Position numbers and translations under genes: made by a program. From the NCBI GenBank assembly GCA_018873245.2, contig JAEMBT020000004.1, forward strand, positions 11,378,418 to 11,442,417: a stretch of 64,000 bases of DNA. Direction: 5' to 3'. This DNA is from Archegozetes longisetosus (lineage: Eukaryota > Arthropoda > Arachnida > Sarcoptiformes > Trhypochthoniidae). The notes below the pieces were generated by a model. It did no database searches, was not told where the DNA came from, and was given only the letters and a program-made list of their open reading frames with translations. Of the stretch, positions 47,960 to 61,765 are shown one piece after another; position 1 is the stretch's first letter; each line of letters starts with the position of its first letter.

Positions 47960-48258
47960 TAGAAAGTTATACTCTAAAGTAAGAGAGTAGAGAAAAGCGC
48001 TCCAGAGCTGAGTCTTGATTCTCATGCATATTTAACAAGATTGCTCTCACTATGTCTTTCTATGACACGTCTCAAACTGTAGTCATCCATCCATCCATTG
48101 ATGCAGATGCTGCCATTGCTCATGCTATTGTGGCACATCATGGATGATATCAAATTAGAGTTCAGTGCATAACACACTAATAATATCATTGATATTTCAA
48201 AGTTAGTAAAAGATGGCTCGAATGCAACTGCTTTTCTAGTTTAGAAGCTGTAGTCAAA

Positions 48259-48303
48259 GTGAGAGAGTAGGAGAGGGAGAGAGAGAGAGAGAAAGAGAGA
48301 GTG
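48259..48303. repeat. GA-rich tract
   Basis: Interrupted GA repeats of about 45 bp. Confidence 0.85.
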
Positions 48304-51300
48304 AAGGAGTCAGGAAGAGCCAATCTCTATACTATGATAGTAATACAATGTAGCCAAAAGTTTTGCCTTACTTCTTAAGATAGAATATTTTTGTCCTTAA
48401 TTTTAGTTTGCAATGCAATAGTAGTCTAATAATATATGATTGGAAAAAACATATCTAGTCAGCGAATTGCAATGTTTGTTGACTTGGTTTTAGTGATTGG
48501 TAGTGCTCGACAAAAGCGACTCGAACTAAGAGTATCGCAATAGTGTGCACATGCAATTTGAAAGCAAAGCTAAAAGCATTTAGTAAAGCGATAAGATTGA
48601 TGATTGTGTGGCATCACTGTTAGTGCATTCTAGCATACGCTTACACACCAAAAGATTGGGATGAGATGCCACACAACCAATGCTTAGTGGCAGTGGCAAA
48701 GATGGAACAACTAAAGCATTGCAAAGCACAAGATAATAGTAAATTGTGTAAATGGTCATCCTGAAGAATATCGGGATAATGACAGTTTACTACCATGCAA
48801 GAACCTACAAAACTAATGGTCGAAGCATATGATATGTAGCGAACCCGCCAGCAAAACAGCCTCCAAAAAATATATTACTTTTTTTGTATTTATTATCATT
48901 GTGTGCGTCCACCCATTGAACAGTTAGGCTAAACCCTAAGCCTTAACACAATAATTGAGCCAAGAAGTGAGAAAATCATTTTTATAGCATCTCCTTCTAT
49001 TTAAACTTGTCTTCTCTTCATTCTCTATCTTCGACTATTTGTTTGATTGGCTTTTCTCTCGATTTTTCTCTGCATTCTCAGCGAGCCAACAGATACACAC
49101 TTCACTGTTAGGCTTCAATGTTGTCCGCTATTGCCTACAAATAGGCGTCTTCTTCCTTTCTCTATTGCGTCGTCTTTTTCTTATTATACGGGTCGAGTCC
49201 AGCACAGAGCAGATCCAGCAGACAATTAATTGTTTATCAACAAAAAATAAGTTACTATGGGAGCCACCAGTTTATAGTGTATATGTACTCAGTTTGAACT
49301 AGTATAGCATAATGCGATGCTTCCACAAGGCATCAATGGTTTACAAGTAAAAGCTCTCTGACCAAAAACCAGTAAATGCCAGTCAAAATAATATAATGTG
49401 CCTTACAATTGGCCCAAACGCTATATTACGATCTGTTTTATGTCTATTATAAAGGGGTCTTAAATACCAACATAAAAATAAAAGCAGACCATAGCTTTAA
49501 ATAGAGGGCACGGAGAAAGACCACCGATGAATACAATAGAGACCAATGCTTCTGAGCTAACATTTATGAGTTAGCGTTTTGTTGGATTGTGAGCTTACTA
49601 TTAAACATATGCAGACAAAATACTCGCAAACATTTAAGCACAACCATTACCAACGAATCCTTTATACGCCATATACTCGATGCTTCAATGTTTGCCGTAT
49701 TTTTGTGTAGATTATTCCTCACAACCGATTCTCTAATGCATTTTTTACAATAAAATGAAACAAAAGTGAAATAAAACAATAGAGCCAGAAATGGCCATTC
49801 AATTGAAAAATCATTAATCCTGAATACATGGCCGACTAATAGCTCGAGCAAAATGTTATACTCGATCATGACGTGTTCGACTTGCTATGCAAAAGCAAAT
49901 CCAATGGAGAAATAATTGCAAAACCATTATTTGTGTGCATGAGGAAAGAAGAAAACGTCAAGAGAAACAAAACTTTTCAAGCAATTGTTGGCAGCGGTAG
50001 TGATGTAGTGATCGATTGAGTATTGAACACGATCTGGTGGTACCTAAGCTTTACAGTGGAATGAGTTGCATCTAAAAAGTATGAAAAAGTAGGGGAATCA
50101 AGAGTTGTGTCTGCGCTGAGGCAGCAAACCGTATTTTAGCGGTTTCTCGAAATGCCTTAAATTGCTGGGAGGTATAAATCGGATAAATGCTGGTCTTCTT
50201 ATATATCAATCTTTCTCATCAGTCAGGGCTTGCTTACAGTCTATGATAAAATGATGCGATATATTTTGTTCCCTAACGGTAAATAAGTCTTCATGGAGTG
50301 ACTGACTGCTGGCTCTTTAGAGATATCGTGTGCTAAAGTAATATGCGATATGTTGCCAATCATGAGAATAGGTTTGAACGCTATATAACGACACAATATT
50401 GCCATAAAAACTTTGACCATTAATAGAGAACCAACGTAAAGGACGCAAAACAAATCAAGTAAGATAGCAATGGGTAGAAGATCAACAAATATATATCGTA
50501 TATATCTTTTTTTCGACAAATAATTGGTAGAGAAAGTACGCCACTCTTGATGGCCAAAAGAAGACACATTCGCTTATAATGAAGATGAATAAGGTTTCAA
50601 CGTATGTCTATCTCATTCAATCACTTTTTGAGTAATCGCGCGCTATTGTTAATAGACATCAATATTTTTTGTATGCAAAATAAAGTTAACTCAAGTGCGT
50701 ATACATTGAGCTACATTTATATTCATAAAAAATGATTGAGTCAACAGTGGTTTATTTACAATAGAGATTAGTTATTCTCCCACAGAATCAATGATAATTT
50801 ATGGAAAAAACATAAATGAAAACGTCAATATGTCATCAAATAATCTCGGGCAGAATTAACAGAACGACAAAATAAAATCTGATTCATAGCAAGATTAGTG
50901 CTTCTGATAAATAAATACGGAATAATTCATGTTATATCAAATCATATCAGTATTGCACGCATCCATCTCTTTAGTCAATTTAGATCTACAGCAGCACAAC
51001 ATCGAGTGTGTGCTAAGCCAAATCTTAATCGCCTTTTAAAAGCTATGAAAATACAGATCAAAATGTTTCTCGACAAATAACTCACAAACAAGTCATAATT
51101 TCAATAAATTTAATACTTCAAAAGTCATTTAATTGGTTGGTCCGATTAAATGACTCCCGAAACATCAAAATAATAAACAAAATATATGTGAATCGATTTG
51201 TTTAGAAATACTGCGTATGTTTTTATAACCGAGGCGAACCTTTACGTAAATTTGGTTTGACTGATGCATTGACAAAATGAAACTGAAGCAAGCTTTTGTT

Positions 51301-52003
51301 AGAAGAAAAAACTCCTTTCATGTGAGGTAACTTGTTTAATTATTAAGATTAAATTTTTTCCTCAATCCTATTTAACTTTTGTTGGTTTTGCTAATTCAAA
51401 ATTGTTTCTGTACAGTCTGCTTGTATTGGTTTAATCGACAAAAGCAGATAAATATAAGAAGCTTTGGTTTATTTTGTAACCACAAAAATGAAATTTAAAG
51501 ATGAGAGACGACGAGAGAGAGAGAGCATAAAAGCCGGAATTCAATTTGAAAGAGCAGTTGTAGTAGCAGTCGTACAAATAAGTCTAGAACATGATCTTTT
51601 TCTGCATAAGATTGGAATCATACACAATACTTGAGCCTACAATACAATACAATTTTTTGTGTCAGCTTCAAATTTCAGAACAACAGAGCGAACGATTGAA
51701 AATCATTCAACTGTGGCTATTTTTGATGTTTATTCTTCTTTAGCTGCTGGCAGTGTAGCCATTGTTAGATTGGCATCAAATTTGTAATCAACCAAAAGTT
51801 TATTAAATGTATTGACTAAAACTTTTAAGTCATTAGAGAGTTTTCAATTTTCAAAGTTAGTAATCAGCTCGATAAGAATGAAGGCCAGGCCAGACATCAG
51901 TTTCGGTAATGTATTGATGCACCAGATCTCAGTTTTGGGCGAGATGAGAGACAAAGCTCACAGTTGAGTGCCAGCCAGTCATCCACAATGTGCTGCTGCC
52001 AAG

Positions 52004-52068
52004 GCTTCTCCCTCTCTCACTCTCCCTTTGCTCTCTGAATTTCTCTCTCTTGTCCCTCTCATTCAGTA
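52004..52068. repeat. CT-rich tract
   Basis: Interrupted 'ctctct' and 'ccctctc' runs. Confidence 0.75.
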
Positions 52069-52970
52069 TTAGGTATGACTATTTTTAGCGATTTCTTCAG
52101 CCGATCGATCAGGTCGTAGGCATGACATACCGCATGCGTATTCTCTATTCTAATTTCAGTTAACATTTATTTAAGAGAAAAATAATGCCACAAAAGCTGT
52201 GTATAAAAAAGTACTGCTGTTCATATTCTCTAATAAAAAAGGCTGAAAAGGATTATTAAAGTAGATATACATTAGCGAAAATCGCTTTTTAAAACCCGAA
52301 TAAAATATACTTTTGATATTAAAATAATAGTAATTATTATTTTTGTTGCCTTTCATTTGGTACGCATAGTTTGAAACATGAATACAATATTTTGATCGCA
52401 CTTCAAAACCAAATCTAAATGAAAAGCATAACATATGACGTGCATATCATTTCTCTCTTTCTGTCTAACAAACGAATAGACACTATCTCTCACACACTTC
52501 TTGTGGACCCTAATAATTGTGAATAGGATAACTGATACTTTTGTCAATTGAAGTTATATCGAGCGAGTCTATGATTGAGTCGATATGAAAGTAAGTTTGA
52601 AAAGTAGTGACTAGAGTCTAATTCATAAGTTATTAAAGGTATAGCTGTGAAGAGTGGAGTGAAATTTATTCTAAATTTGTCTAATTTAACACCGTTTTGC
52701 ACCAATGCATAAACATTGTTCGCAGCAATACATTAATGTTTTGCAGTAATGACAACATCACTATATATCTTGGGAGGGCTTAACATTGAATCTGCATATA
52801 AAAAGGCAGTTTCACTCAATATATTGAGCCAACTCTTACAATAATTAAAGGTAGCAAAGGCAGAAGCAGTGGATTTGGTTGACAAGTCTCTTGATATTTG
52901 CACAACTAGTAATTGATTTGTTTTTATTTGTTTCTCCAAATGTGACGTGCGTTACAATAAGCGCATCCGA

Positions 52971-52995
52971 TATCATATCATATCATATCATATGA
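52971..52995. repeat. (TATCA)n microsatellite
   Basis: Four to five units of the pentamer. Confidence 0.9.
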
Positions 52996-55900
52996 CTTAA
53001 TACCACATGCGATGCATAGCTTACTCTAAAATTTATAATCATATGCGACTTCATATAATTTATTCATGGATTAAATTTAAAAATAACTTTGTTTATTACT
53101 CAATACTCCAATAAATTTCAAGTCTTATGATCAATAGGGCTACACTCCAAAAAGAAATCATCTAAACTTTGCCAATCCTTTAGTTTAAAATTGTGTATTT
53201 ATTTTATTAAGTCATACTTTGATGCAAACTATTTTGTACAAAATGCAAATTTATACGAAAAATCGCTTTTACCTCGTGTAGACATCACAAATTGAAGCAT
53301 ACTTTGTAATAATGACGCCACTGTTTACTATCTACTACTTAGCTGAGAAAACACAAGTCAAAGTTGAGCTAATATTCAAAAAGAAAACTTTCCACTTATT
53401 AGCAAAATATTTGCCAAATGTCTAACTTTGAAAGCGTTCAGAACCAAAGTGAGAGTAAAAATAAAGGTTACAAGTTTCACAACACTAATAACACATAAGT
53501 TAGACATTATGCTAATTTAAGTCTGAGGTCACTATTGCAGAGAAGGCTTCAATTGTTCGTGTCGCACCAATTATCTGAGCCACGAGTAATGCGACACAAA
53601 TAATCATAGGTTTGAAAATGTTTTTTCTCGTGTGTATGTGATTCAAGTTCTCAGTGCATAGTCTGCTATATGACAGATCTCGATAGTCTGCGTCAAACAT
53701 GCATAGAAAGTGATGCATAGTTTGGTCTAACTATTAGTGATTTGTAAGTTATAGTCAGATAGCACTGGAATGAGAATGAGATCACACACAACAACAATAA
53801 TGTTATCGTACTATTCATATTATGCAGACAATAGGATTAATTAGCCTAATATGCGCTCTGATTAGACTCGTATTCACTCTGTACTCACTAAAAATAGTCT
53901 GGAATTACCCAAAACTCAAATAAATTGAAGTCCATTTCACTTTCAACAATAATAAAGTACTGAATAATACTCTTACTCTCAAACATGTTTAGCTATTGAG
54001 AGCATAACGAATCACTTCTGTGTAATCTTTGATTTGAAGCTTGAGCTCAGTTCTTTACAACCGTAAATCATAGAATCGCGACTTATCTTAAAAACTTAAT
54101 TCAATTTGTGATACGTAAAACAATTGAATTATTGATGTAACGACTATTTGCTATTTAGTCGAGACTTAATTGGAGTGCAAACAGATTGACAGAAATACAA
54201 TTTAAGTGCAATCATTTCTAAATAGAGAGGATATGACAGAATTTGAGTGAAATCAAAAGGATAAACTGTAGTACAGTATAATATACTATGCTGACTCGTT
54301 ATAATTGGTTGTTTTTGCTAGAAATTAATTGCAAAATTTTCATATTTCATAAACTACACGCTAGAGTGGAAGGCTTATGTCCAGAGTCTGTCTATGACAC
54401 AAATGTACGGCAAATTAGTAGAGCCTTATTACAGAATCAACTGACGAATGAGTAAATACGACTTTAGTTTATAAACATAAACAAGTTGAACACAGGCTTT
54501 AATCATTCGCATTAAACTAATGATTGAATTTTGAAAAAATAATTATAAAAAGCTCACCACATTAGCCTCAATTGTATCGTATTCTCTAATTTGAATTAAA
54601 CAGTAATACATATAATGGTTACTTAGATGATATAGTATAATAATATTACTGTTCGTAATAAAGAGTTGGTCTATTATTTTTGCAGCATAAATTTGACAGT
54701 GACAATAGTTTGATCTGAACAACCCAATTTTTAAAGAATGGCTTCAATTGCATGCATCAAATTTATTTCTTGGAATATGCTCTTAAATAGTAATATAATT
54801 TATGTGGCGAACAAAATATAATACCATTTGAAGATATTATCACATATTCAGAGCTACGAACAATTTATGAACATTTCATTGCAATCGACAAAACCATAGA
54901 CTACTAGTTGTAATAATTCAAAGATTACAATTACTTTTGTGTCTTTATTGGCGGTCATATCAATTCTCAGCAACAGAAAAGACAAATTGTTACCAGAGTT
55001 GACGAGAAAAAAGGAATCAAACGCTACTTTATTCTAGAATCGGTCCATTGCAGTAAACGATAAAAATGGGACATCGAATAAATATTCTTTTGCAACATCA
55101 CATTCGCAAATCATTGCTATCATTTGTAGTAATAATTATTATTATTGTGCGTAAAACCTTTCATTTTTTTCATAGTAAAGTCTGCTTCTGATTAATGATT
55201 CACTATTTTCTAGATTTTCATTTTCTGTGATTCACTTTTGAACAAACATTTTGGAAAAATATTGCGACCCACCAAAGTATTATTTGTCTCAATCTATAAA
55301 AACTTGAAGCAATAAAAGGTCTTCTGTAAAACTCATTCTTAATGATAAATATTATTGTTTTGATGAACAATGTTTTCACTTCGAAACGGAGACATTCATT
55401 GAGAATCAATATTGAAATAGAGAACATTCTTCTACTTGATATCTGAAACCTGAACAACTACTTGAAAATAGTAATTAGGATCGCTTCTAAAAACATATTG
55501 ACTGAAACTTATTGATTTTTAGTAAATAATGTTTTATTTGAATATTTTCACTCTAAACAATATATAATACGTTTTCGGAAATATTAGTTTAACGGTTTAA
55601 AAGCTAACAAAAGCGAGAAAACGTTGGAGCAGTTAGCTTTTGGTGCAGATATATTTTCATTTAAATAATAGCATTTGTGTAACATTGATGGTTCAGTTGA
55701 GTGATGGCATGAAATGGACTCGATTTGCAAACACTAACAAATACTTGACCGCATTCACAATGAAGGCATTGGATGTACGGCACGCGTATTGGATAATAAA
55801 ATGTTTGCTATTTTTCTGGTCCATAAAAACTATCGAAATGCCTCTTCAGGCTTTCATTGAATCAGTTGACAAAGTGCACCACAAGTTCGCTTTTCCGCCC

Positions 55901-56009
55901 TCCGAGAGTCCGACAATTGAATACCAAACACACTCTTTATCTCTCTGTCTCTCTGTGTGAGTGTTTGGCGCAAAGTTTATGTCAAAATGTGCATTAAAAT
56001 AGGGCTAAC

Positions 56010-56016
56010 AGTGAGC

Positions 56017-56048
<32 letters not shown>
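56010..56048. repeat. (GA)n microsatellite
   Basis: GAGTGAGCGAG followed by pure GA. Confidence 0.9.
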
Positions 56049-56051
<3 letters not shown>

Positions 56052-56999
56052 TATAGCATAGACTCACTCGAAGACTATTAGGAAGAGCAAAAGACACAAA
56101 TTTGTTTGAGTGATAAATTTGGACAAAGTCGACAAAATATCACACGACCATTGAATGGAAAACTAGAGAAAAGAGTGTGACTCTCACTATGACTTGTCAG
56201 ACATAGTGTTTCAAATATAGAAGTGCTAAAGAAATGGCAATCAATTGATGGAAAAATAGCATGTGATAAATATTGTCAATGCTATGATTTGTGAAGAGGA
56301 AAAATAACTTAACCCGAGACAACACTGTCCCAGAATTAATGCCATTTGCGAGTCAGAGTCGAGAGGCAGAGGCCAGTCATTTGCATTACGATCAAAGTGC
56401 ATATCTATTATATACAATATAAGCTTCACTTCTTATGACTCGTTTATGTCTCATAAGTTATATAATAGTATTTTTCTCTCGTATATTTAAGCATAAGACT
56501 AAGATATGGCTCGACTCTCATATTGTAATATATGGCCTAATCTGTGATGAAATTATTCAAATCTGATATACGACCACTGTTCGGGCAGAGACAGAATTGC
56601 GCTGAAGGCTGTGATTGTATGGTTTAACATAAGCATTTGTATTGTAACTCAATTATGTGGATAAGCACAGAAAGCTGTCCTATCGAGTTAGTATCTTAGA
56701 TGTGAACTGAAAAAAATAGCTCAATTCTATAGCTTAACAGGCCAACCATAATAATAATTCTTGCATTTGACGAGGACTGCATTTTCTAACTATTCTAGAC
56801 TAATAATTTATTTTCCTCAAACATGCACGAGAACTGCAGATAATATATGTTGTACTTCACTTCAAGAGGGATCACAACCAAAGCTAAGTTAAGAGGCATA
56901 GTAAAAATCGAATTTCTTTTTTCATTTAGCTTATCATCAAATACATTTAATCACTTTCTTATATGCAATCCAATTGCTTTTTAGTAGTAGAAAAGTAGT

Positions 57000-57050
57000 A
57001 GAGAGCGATAGGGAGGAGAGGCAAGGGAGAGAGGGAGAGAGAGCGCGAGA
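57000..57050. repeat. GA-rich tract
   Basis: Interrupted 'gagaggga' and 'gagagag' runs. Confidence 0.75.
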
Positions 57051-59590
57051 AGACCGTTGAGAGTATGTTCTCCAGTACGAAATGAGTCATAGATAGCAGA
57101 GAATCAGTGGAGAAATTAACACAAAGAGAAAATGGAAAAATTGAAGCATATACTTATAGTTAAAACAATAACGTATTGCATGTTTATTGTTAGGATTAGA
57201 AGCCAAACACATTTATCAAACTGCATGAGCTTTAGGTTGCTTTTAGGTGTTGGGCTTTAACTATGCAATTGCTAGCATTGCATTGACTCTTGATGTGCAG
57301 CAGTGAAGCCCATATAAGATCGAAATAGTGGTGGCGTATCACAAGTGGCATATCATAGCATTACTCAATTCTATACTATCGCTAACTCGTGCTATTGTAC
57401 TACTACTGTTTGCCACAAGAGAGATTTTGGTGTTAACTTATATGTGCCAAAGTCGATGTGATTTCTTTAGCAAAGAATAAGATGGATGACAGATGAGAAT
57501 TGGCTAAAAAGCACCAAAACTTGAATGAAACGGATTTAGGAGTAACACAATCACATCATAGTCATAGTCATATTGGGATGGAAAATATATTCGCTCCTAG
57601 GATTTCATGCCTTTGATTTTGTTGTGATCCTTACATTTTTCTATATGCATCAGTAACACAAAACCCTAACAAGATTTGGGCACAAATCTGTAATACTTTT
57701 ATACTCTACTTTTTATTCTATAGAAACCCAAAGTGTGTGCAGTTTACGTATTATAAACTCATATATACTCTACGACGATCATAGGCAAACCTTTGTATTT
57801 TTTACTTTCAAAAGCTTTAAAGGTTCAAAGAGATAAAAATGCATTCATACCAGTATGTTGCAAGTCTTCGTTGCATTGATAAGCAATATAATCTCAATAA
57901 TTACCACTATATGCAAGAAAAGGTTTCGCTCTAACAGACACAAATGGATCGCATCCAGAATACATATACTGCGCTACAACTCTTACAGATATATATTAAA
58001 AATGTTGCCATTCATAATTAGAAAATGAGCAATAGCTTTGCCATCAGTCAATTCATGCTACAGCTAATAGAGATGTCAACATAGAGGAACATTGGCGAAC
58101 AATATTTGTTCAATTTCTACACCGAGCTCATAGTCATGTCTACAATATGCGCCTTTTTATACTCAGTCATTAAAATTGATGATAAATATATGGATTTTCA
58201 TATACCTGTATAATAAAACACACATAAATATATATGTATTTTTATTGTCTAGTTTTTATCGAGCCTTAAATTTTATCTATTTATTAGTAAATGACACACA
58301 AAGTACTGATAACATGCAGGAATTTATTAAAGTTTTCATTACTTATATGAGATTTTTAATCATTTATGCAAAAATACATGTTCAGACATGAAAACTTGAC
58401 TGTAAGTAAAGTACGGACAAATCTATCCTTATTTTATCATATTTTGTCAACTATCATAAGATTGAGCTCTATTTTATTTAAAGCTCGGACTAATGCACTC
58501 CACCCTGAGATGGCATGCGAACCAGTGCTAGGAGACTACTACATAATATGGTACCTGATCTTTCAGCCAACAAAATAAGAGTTAGTCACGATATTTAAGG
58601 ATTCAAATAGCATTGTTCAAACATTTCTCATATTAAAAGTCAGTTAAAGTGCTACTCTTTTTTGCCATTTGTTTTGCAAAAGGCTTTCACTTCAGATATG
58701 AATAATTACGATAAGACTGAAATCTGAAACATTAGGCAAATAACTAAATGCATCGAATAGAGTTCGGCAATTGTAAAGTTCAGCAACAATAGTAGTATAT
58801 CGCGGAAAAGATTGCTGTGAAAAGTTGTAGTCAGAAAAATAAACACTTTAAGCGTGTTATTAGAGTTGACTACGATTTGTAATAGAAAATGTTTTGTAAT
58901 ATGACTTAAATGCTGCTTCCTTTTGATATTAGGGGGAGTCAGTGTTGCGCAAACAAGACCTCCACTACCATTAAGCCTATACTGTTATTGCTATCTCGAA
59001 ACACGGTTTGCAGTAATGCAACTTTTTTCTCCTAATTTATTCTTCATAGCACGAAAACCAATAATAAAAATAAACACTAAAGCAAAATATTATTTAGTTG
59101 ACAGTCATATATATATATTTATATTCTTCGCATTTTCTCGTCTTTATGTTTGCTCATCAAAAGCCAACAGTGGAGAGAGAAAAGTATTATTAAATGCGAG
59201 GAATGGTTGCCAATTAACAGTACATTTTTAGCTTTTCAATATATTCGACTATAAATTAAATGAAAAGCAGTGCCGCAAATTCACTCTCAAAAACTATTAT
59301 AAATTATAATATGTTTTATTGCATTGACAATCAATGAGCTCAAAATTTTGTGCTCAAAACTCGAATAGAAAAAAACTTTTCTTCTTTTCTTTTCGTCTCT
59401 CTTTCAAGTCTGGTCTGGCTCTCTTTACTTTCTCTTTCTCTCACATACAGACAGAGCAGTAGTGAGTACAAGTAGAAGAAGCGCTTACAGTGACGAGAGT
59501 CAGTCCAATAACTTGGTGTCGCTGACCTGTACTACTATTGCTATTTTGTTATTTAAAAATTATAATTATAATCATATCCGGTTGTCAAAG

Positions 59591-59613
59591 CGCTCTCTCT
59601 CTCTCTCTCTCTC
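59591..59613. repeat. (CT)n microsatellite
   Basis: About 23 bp of CT. Confidence 0.9.
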
Positions 59614-61746
59614 ATTCTGTTTAGTAAATTGAAACGTATAACACGTACATTACAAACTTTATGATGCATTGTGTAATAGGTTAGGACAGCTCAACAACCA
59701 GGGAATCAAATCGGCAGATATGAGAATGAGAGAGAACGACAACTGAAAATTGCCATCTCTTTACCATAAGTTTTGATGAATCAGACTTTCATTTGATATT
59801 AGTACTTAAGCTGATATTTATATACAGCCAAAAAATTGTGATTGCTCTCAATTTAGTTAACTCTTCATAAATATTGCATATGTTGTGACGATCTCAGGCA
59901 AATAGTATTTCTTAAGTGATAAAAAGCTATTATATTTCTCATATATATGTATATACAGGTGGGTAGCAATCGAAATAATTCATGTTTACATTAGTAGTGC
60001 TGCGGAGTATATACCTGTAGTGTATAAATATTTAGTATCGATCGAATTTTCGCTCAATATTGCCTGCAGTACTCTCAATGCAATATTCGTTACTTAGCTC
60101 CAAAAGTAAACCTGAATATTATGCAAGACAGGGGGATAAGACAAATAAGATTTATCTGATTTTAAAACCCAGATTTGGTCAGTTTGCTATTTACCCGATT
60201 TAATGGTGCATATTTCAAAATTAAAACATAAACCATTATATGTCTAATTAGTTATTTACAATGCAATTCATTACTAGAAGCAAGTGCTCTACATTTTAAC
60301 GGCTATTATAATTCTGTTTAACAGCTGACATAAGCTTTACTTTTTCCCAAATTTATGGCCTAATACTTGGTTTTAAATCAAACGATTTGGTTGAGGGTAA
60401 TGCGAAAAATTCATTGCTTTTATATAATGCTATACTTCTAAAGTCTAATCTCTATCGCAAACAAATTATTCAAATTCTAAATCTTAAGCAATTTATCATA
60501 AAAAATAACAATTTAGACTTTATTTATCTATCTAACAGTCATTAAGCTATAAATTATTTTCAACAATTATATTTGAAAGCCTTTTCCTCAGAGCGTCAAT
60601 AAAAGGATTGAATTTGTGTTAATTAAATGAGCGATTAAAATGAAAAATTTCGGCAATTAGGAGGCATCAAACTAAATACAATTCAAATCATTAAAATAGT
60701 GTGCGATTCAAAGTTTTATGCTGCAATAAATTAACCTCAATGAAAGCATGTTTGAAAGGTTGAAAAATGTTATTAATAAACGATCGCAAAGTTTATTAGA
60801 GAATAGCGACAATTGTGTTGTTTGCAGTGATTCTCTTAATCATTAATAAACTGATTACTTGGGAAACCGACTCATAGAATAAAGTTAAATATTCCGTGCC
60901 TTTCAAACACAAACAAACTTTCGCGGCCTCGACAGCCAAACGTGAATATGAAACGCAAAATAAAAGAGAACGAACGAATGGTTATTGAAAAGTGCGCTAA
61001 AACAGCGAGACGTCTAAATAGAATACATTGACTAAAGTGACAATCACTACAGAGACCAACAGTACGTATGACGTACACAATCACTATTAGACGCACTGAA
61101 CCTACACTTCAATTAAGCAAATTTTAATTTCAAATTAATATCCAGACACATAAATATAAAAGATGAATTTGCACCGAATCATTGCCTCTTCAAATCGTAG
61201 TCTAATAAATATTAAAATCAATGCAAAACCAAACAATATATTCAATCATTTTTCATTTCATTTCCTAATCCCATGGAAATCGGGATAAAGTTCTTGTTTT
61301 GTCAACAGAATTAAATTATATTTAAAAATAGACTCGCATTTGAGAATTAGAAAGTTTTATAAAGCTTTATAAAGCCAATGCTTTCAATCTCTAGCTATTG
61401 ATTCGATAATACTATTGAGTGGGAGTTCACACTTTCTAACATAATATATTCCAAAGTCTGACTCAGAATTGGATTACAATATATTATGAAATTCAGAATT
61501 TCATATGCCTTATCGCTAAATTAGTGCATAAAGAGCTTCAATCTTATTTTTCAATTGGTACGAGTGAGTTCGGTACTTTTTTATATTGAAAACAAATGCT
61601 TAGATTTACTGATGCCATCTGAACAGTTGCGCACTCCATATCTAATCCCAACTTTTATTTGAGCTAAATCTTCGTATTCTCAATATTCAGCTTCTCTAAT
61701 ACACTATTTCCAGTGCTTTTCTACTTGTTGGTTATTAAAGGCTTTA

Positions 61747-61765
61747 TTATTATTATTATTATTAT
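61747..61765. repeat. (ATT)n microsatellite
   Basis: Six ATT units. Confidence 0.85.

Noticed and set aside
55640..55960. 106-codon plus-strand frame
   Set aside because: Ends in low-complexity 'SLSLCLSV' from CT-rich DNA, with no domain. Expected by chance over 22 kb.
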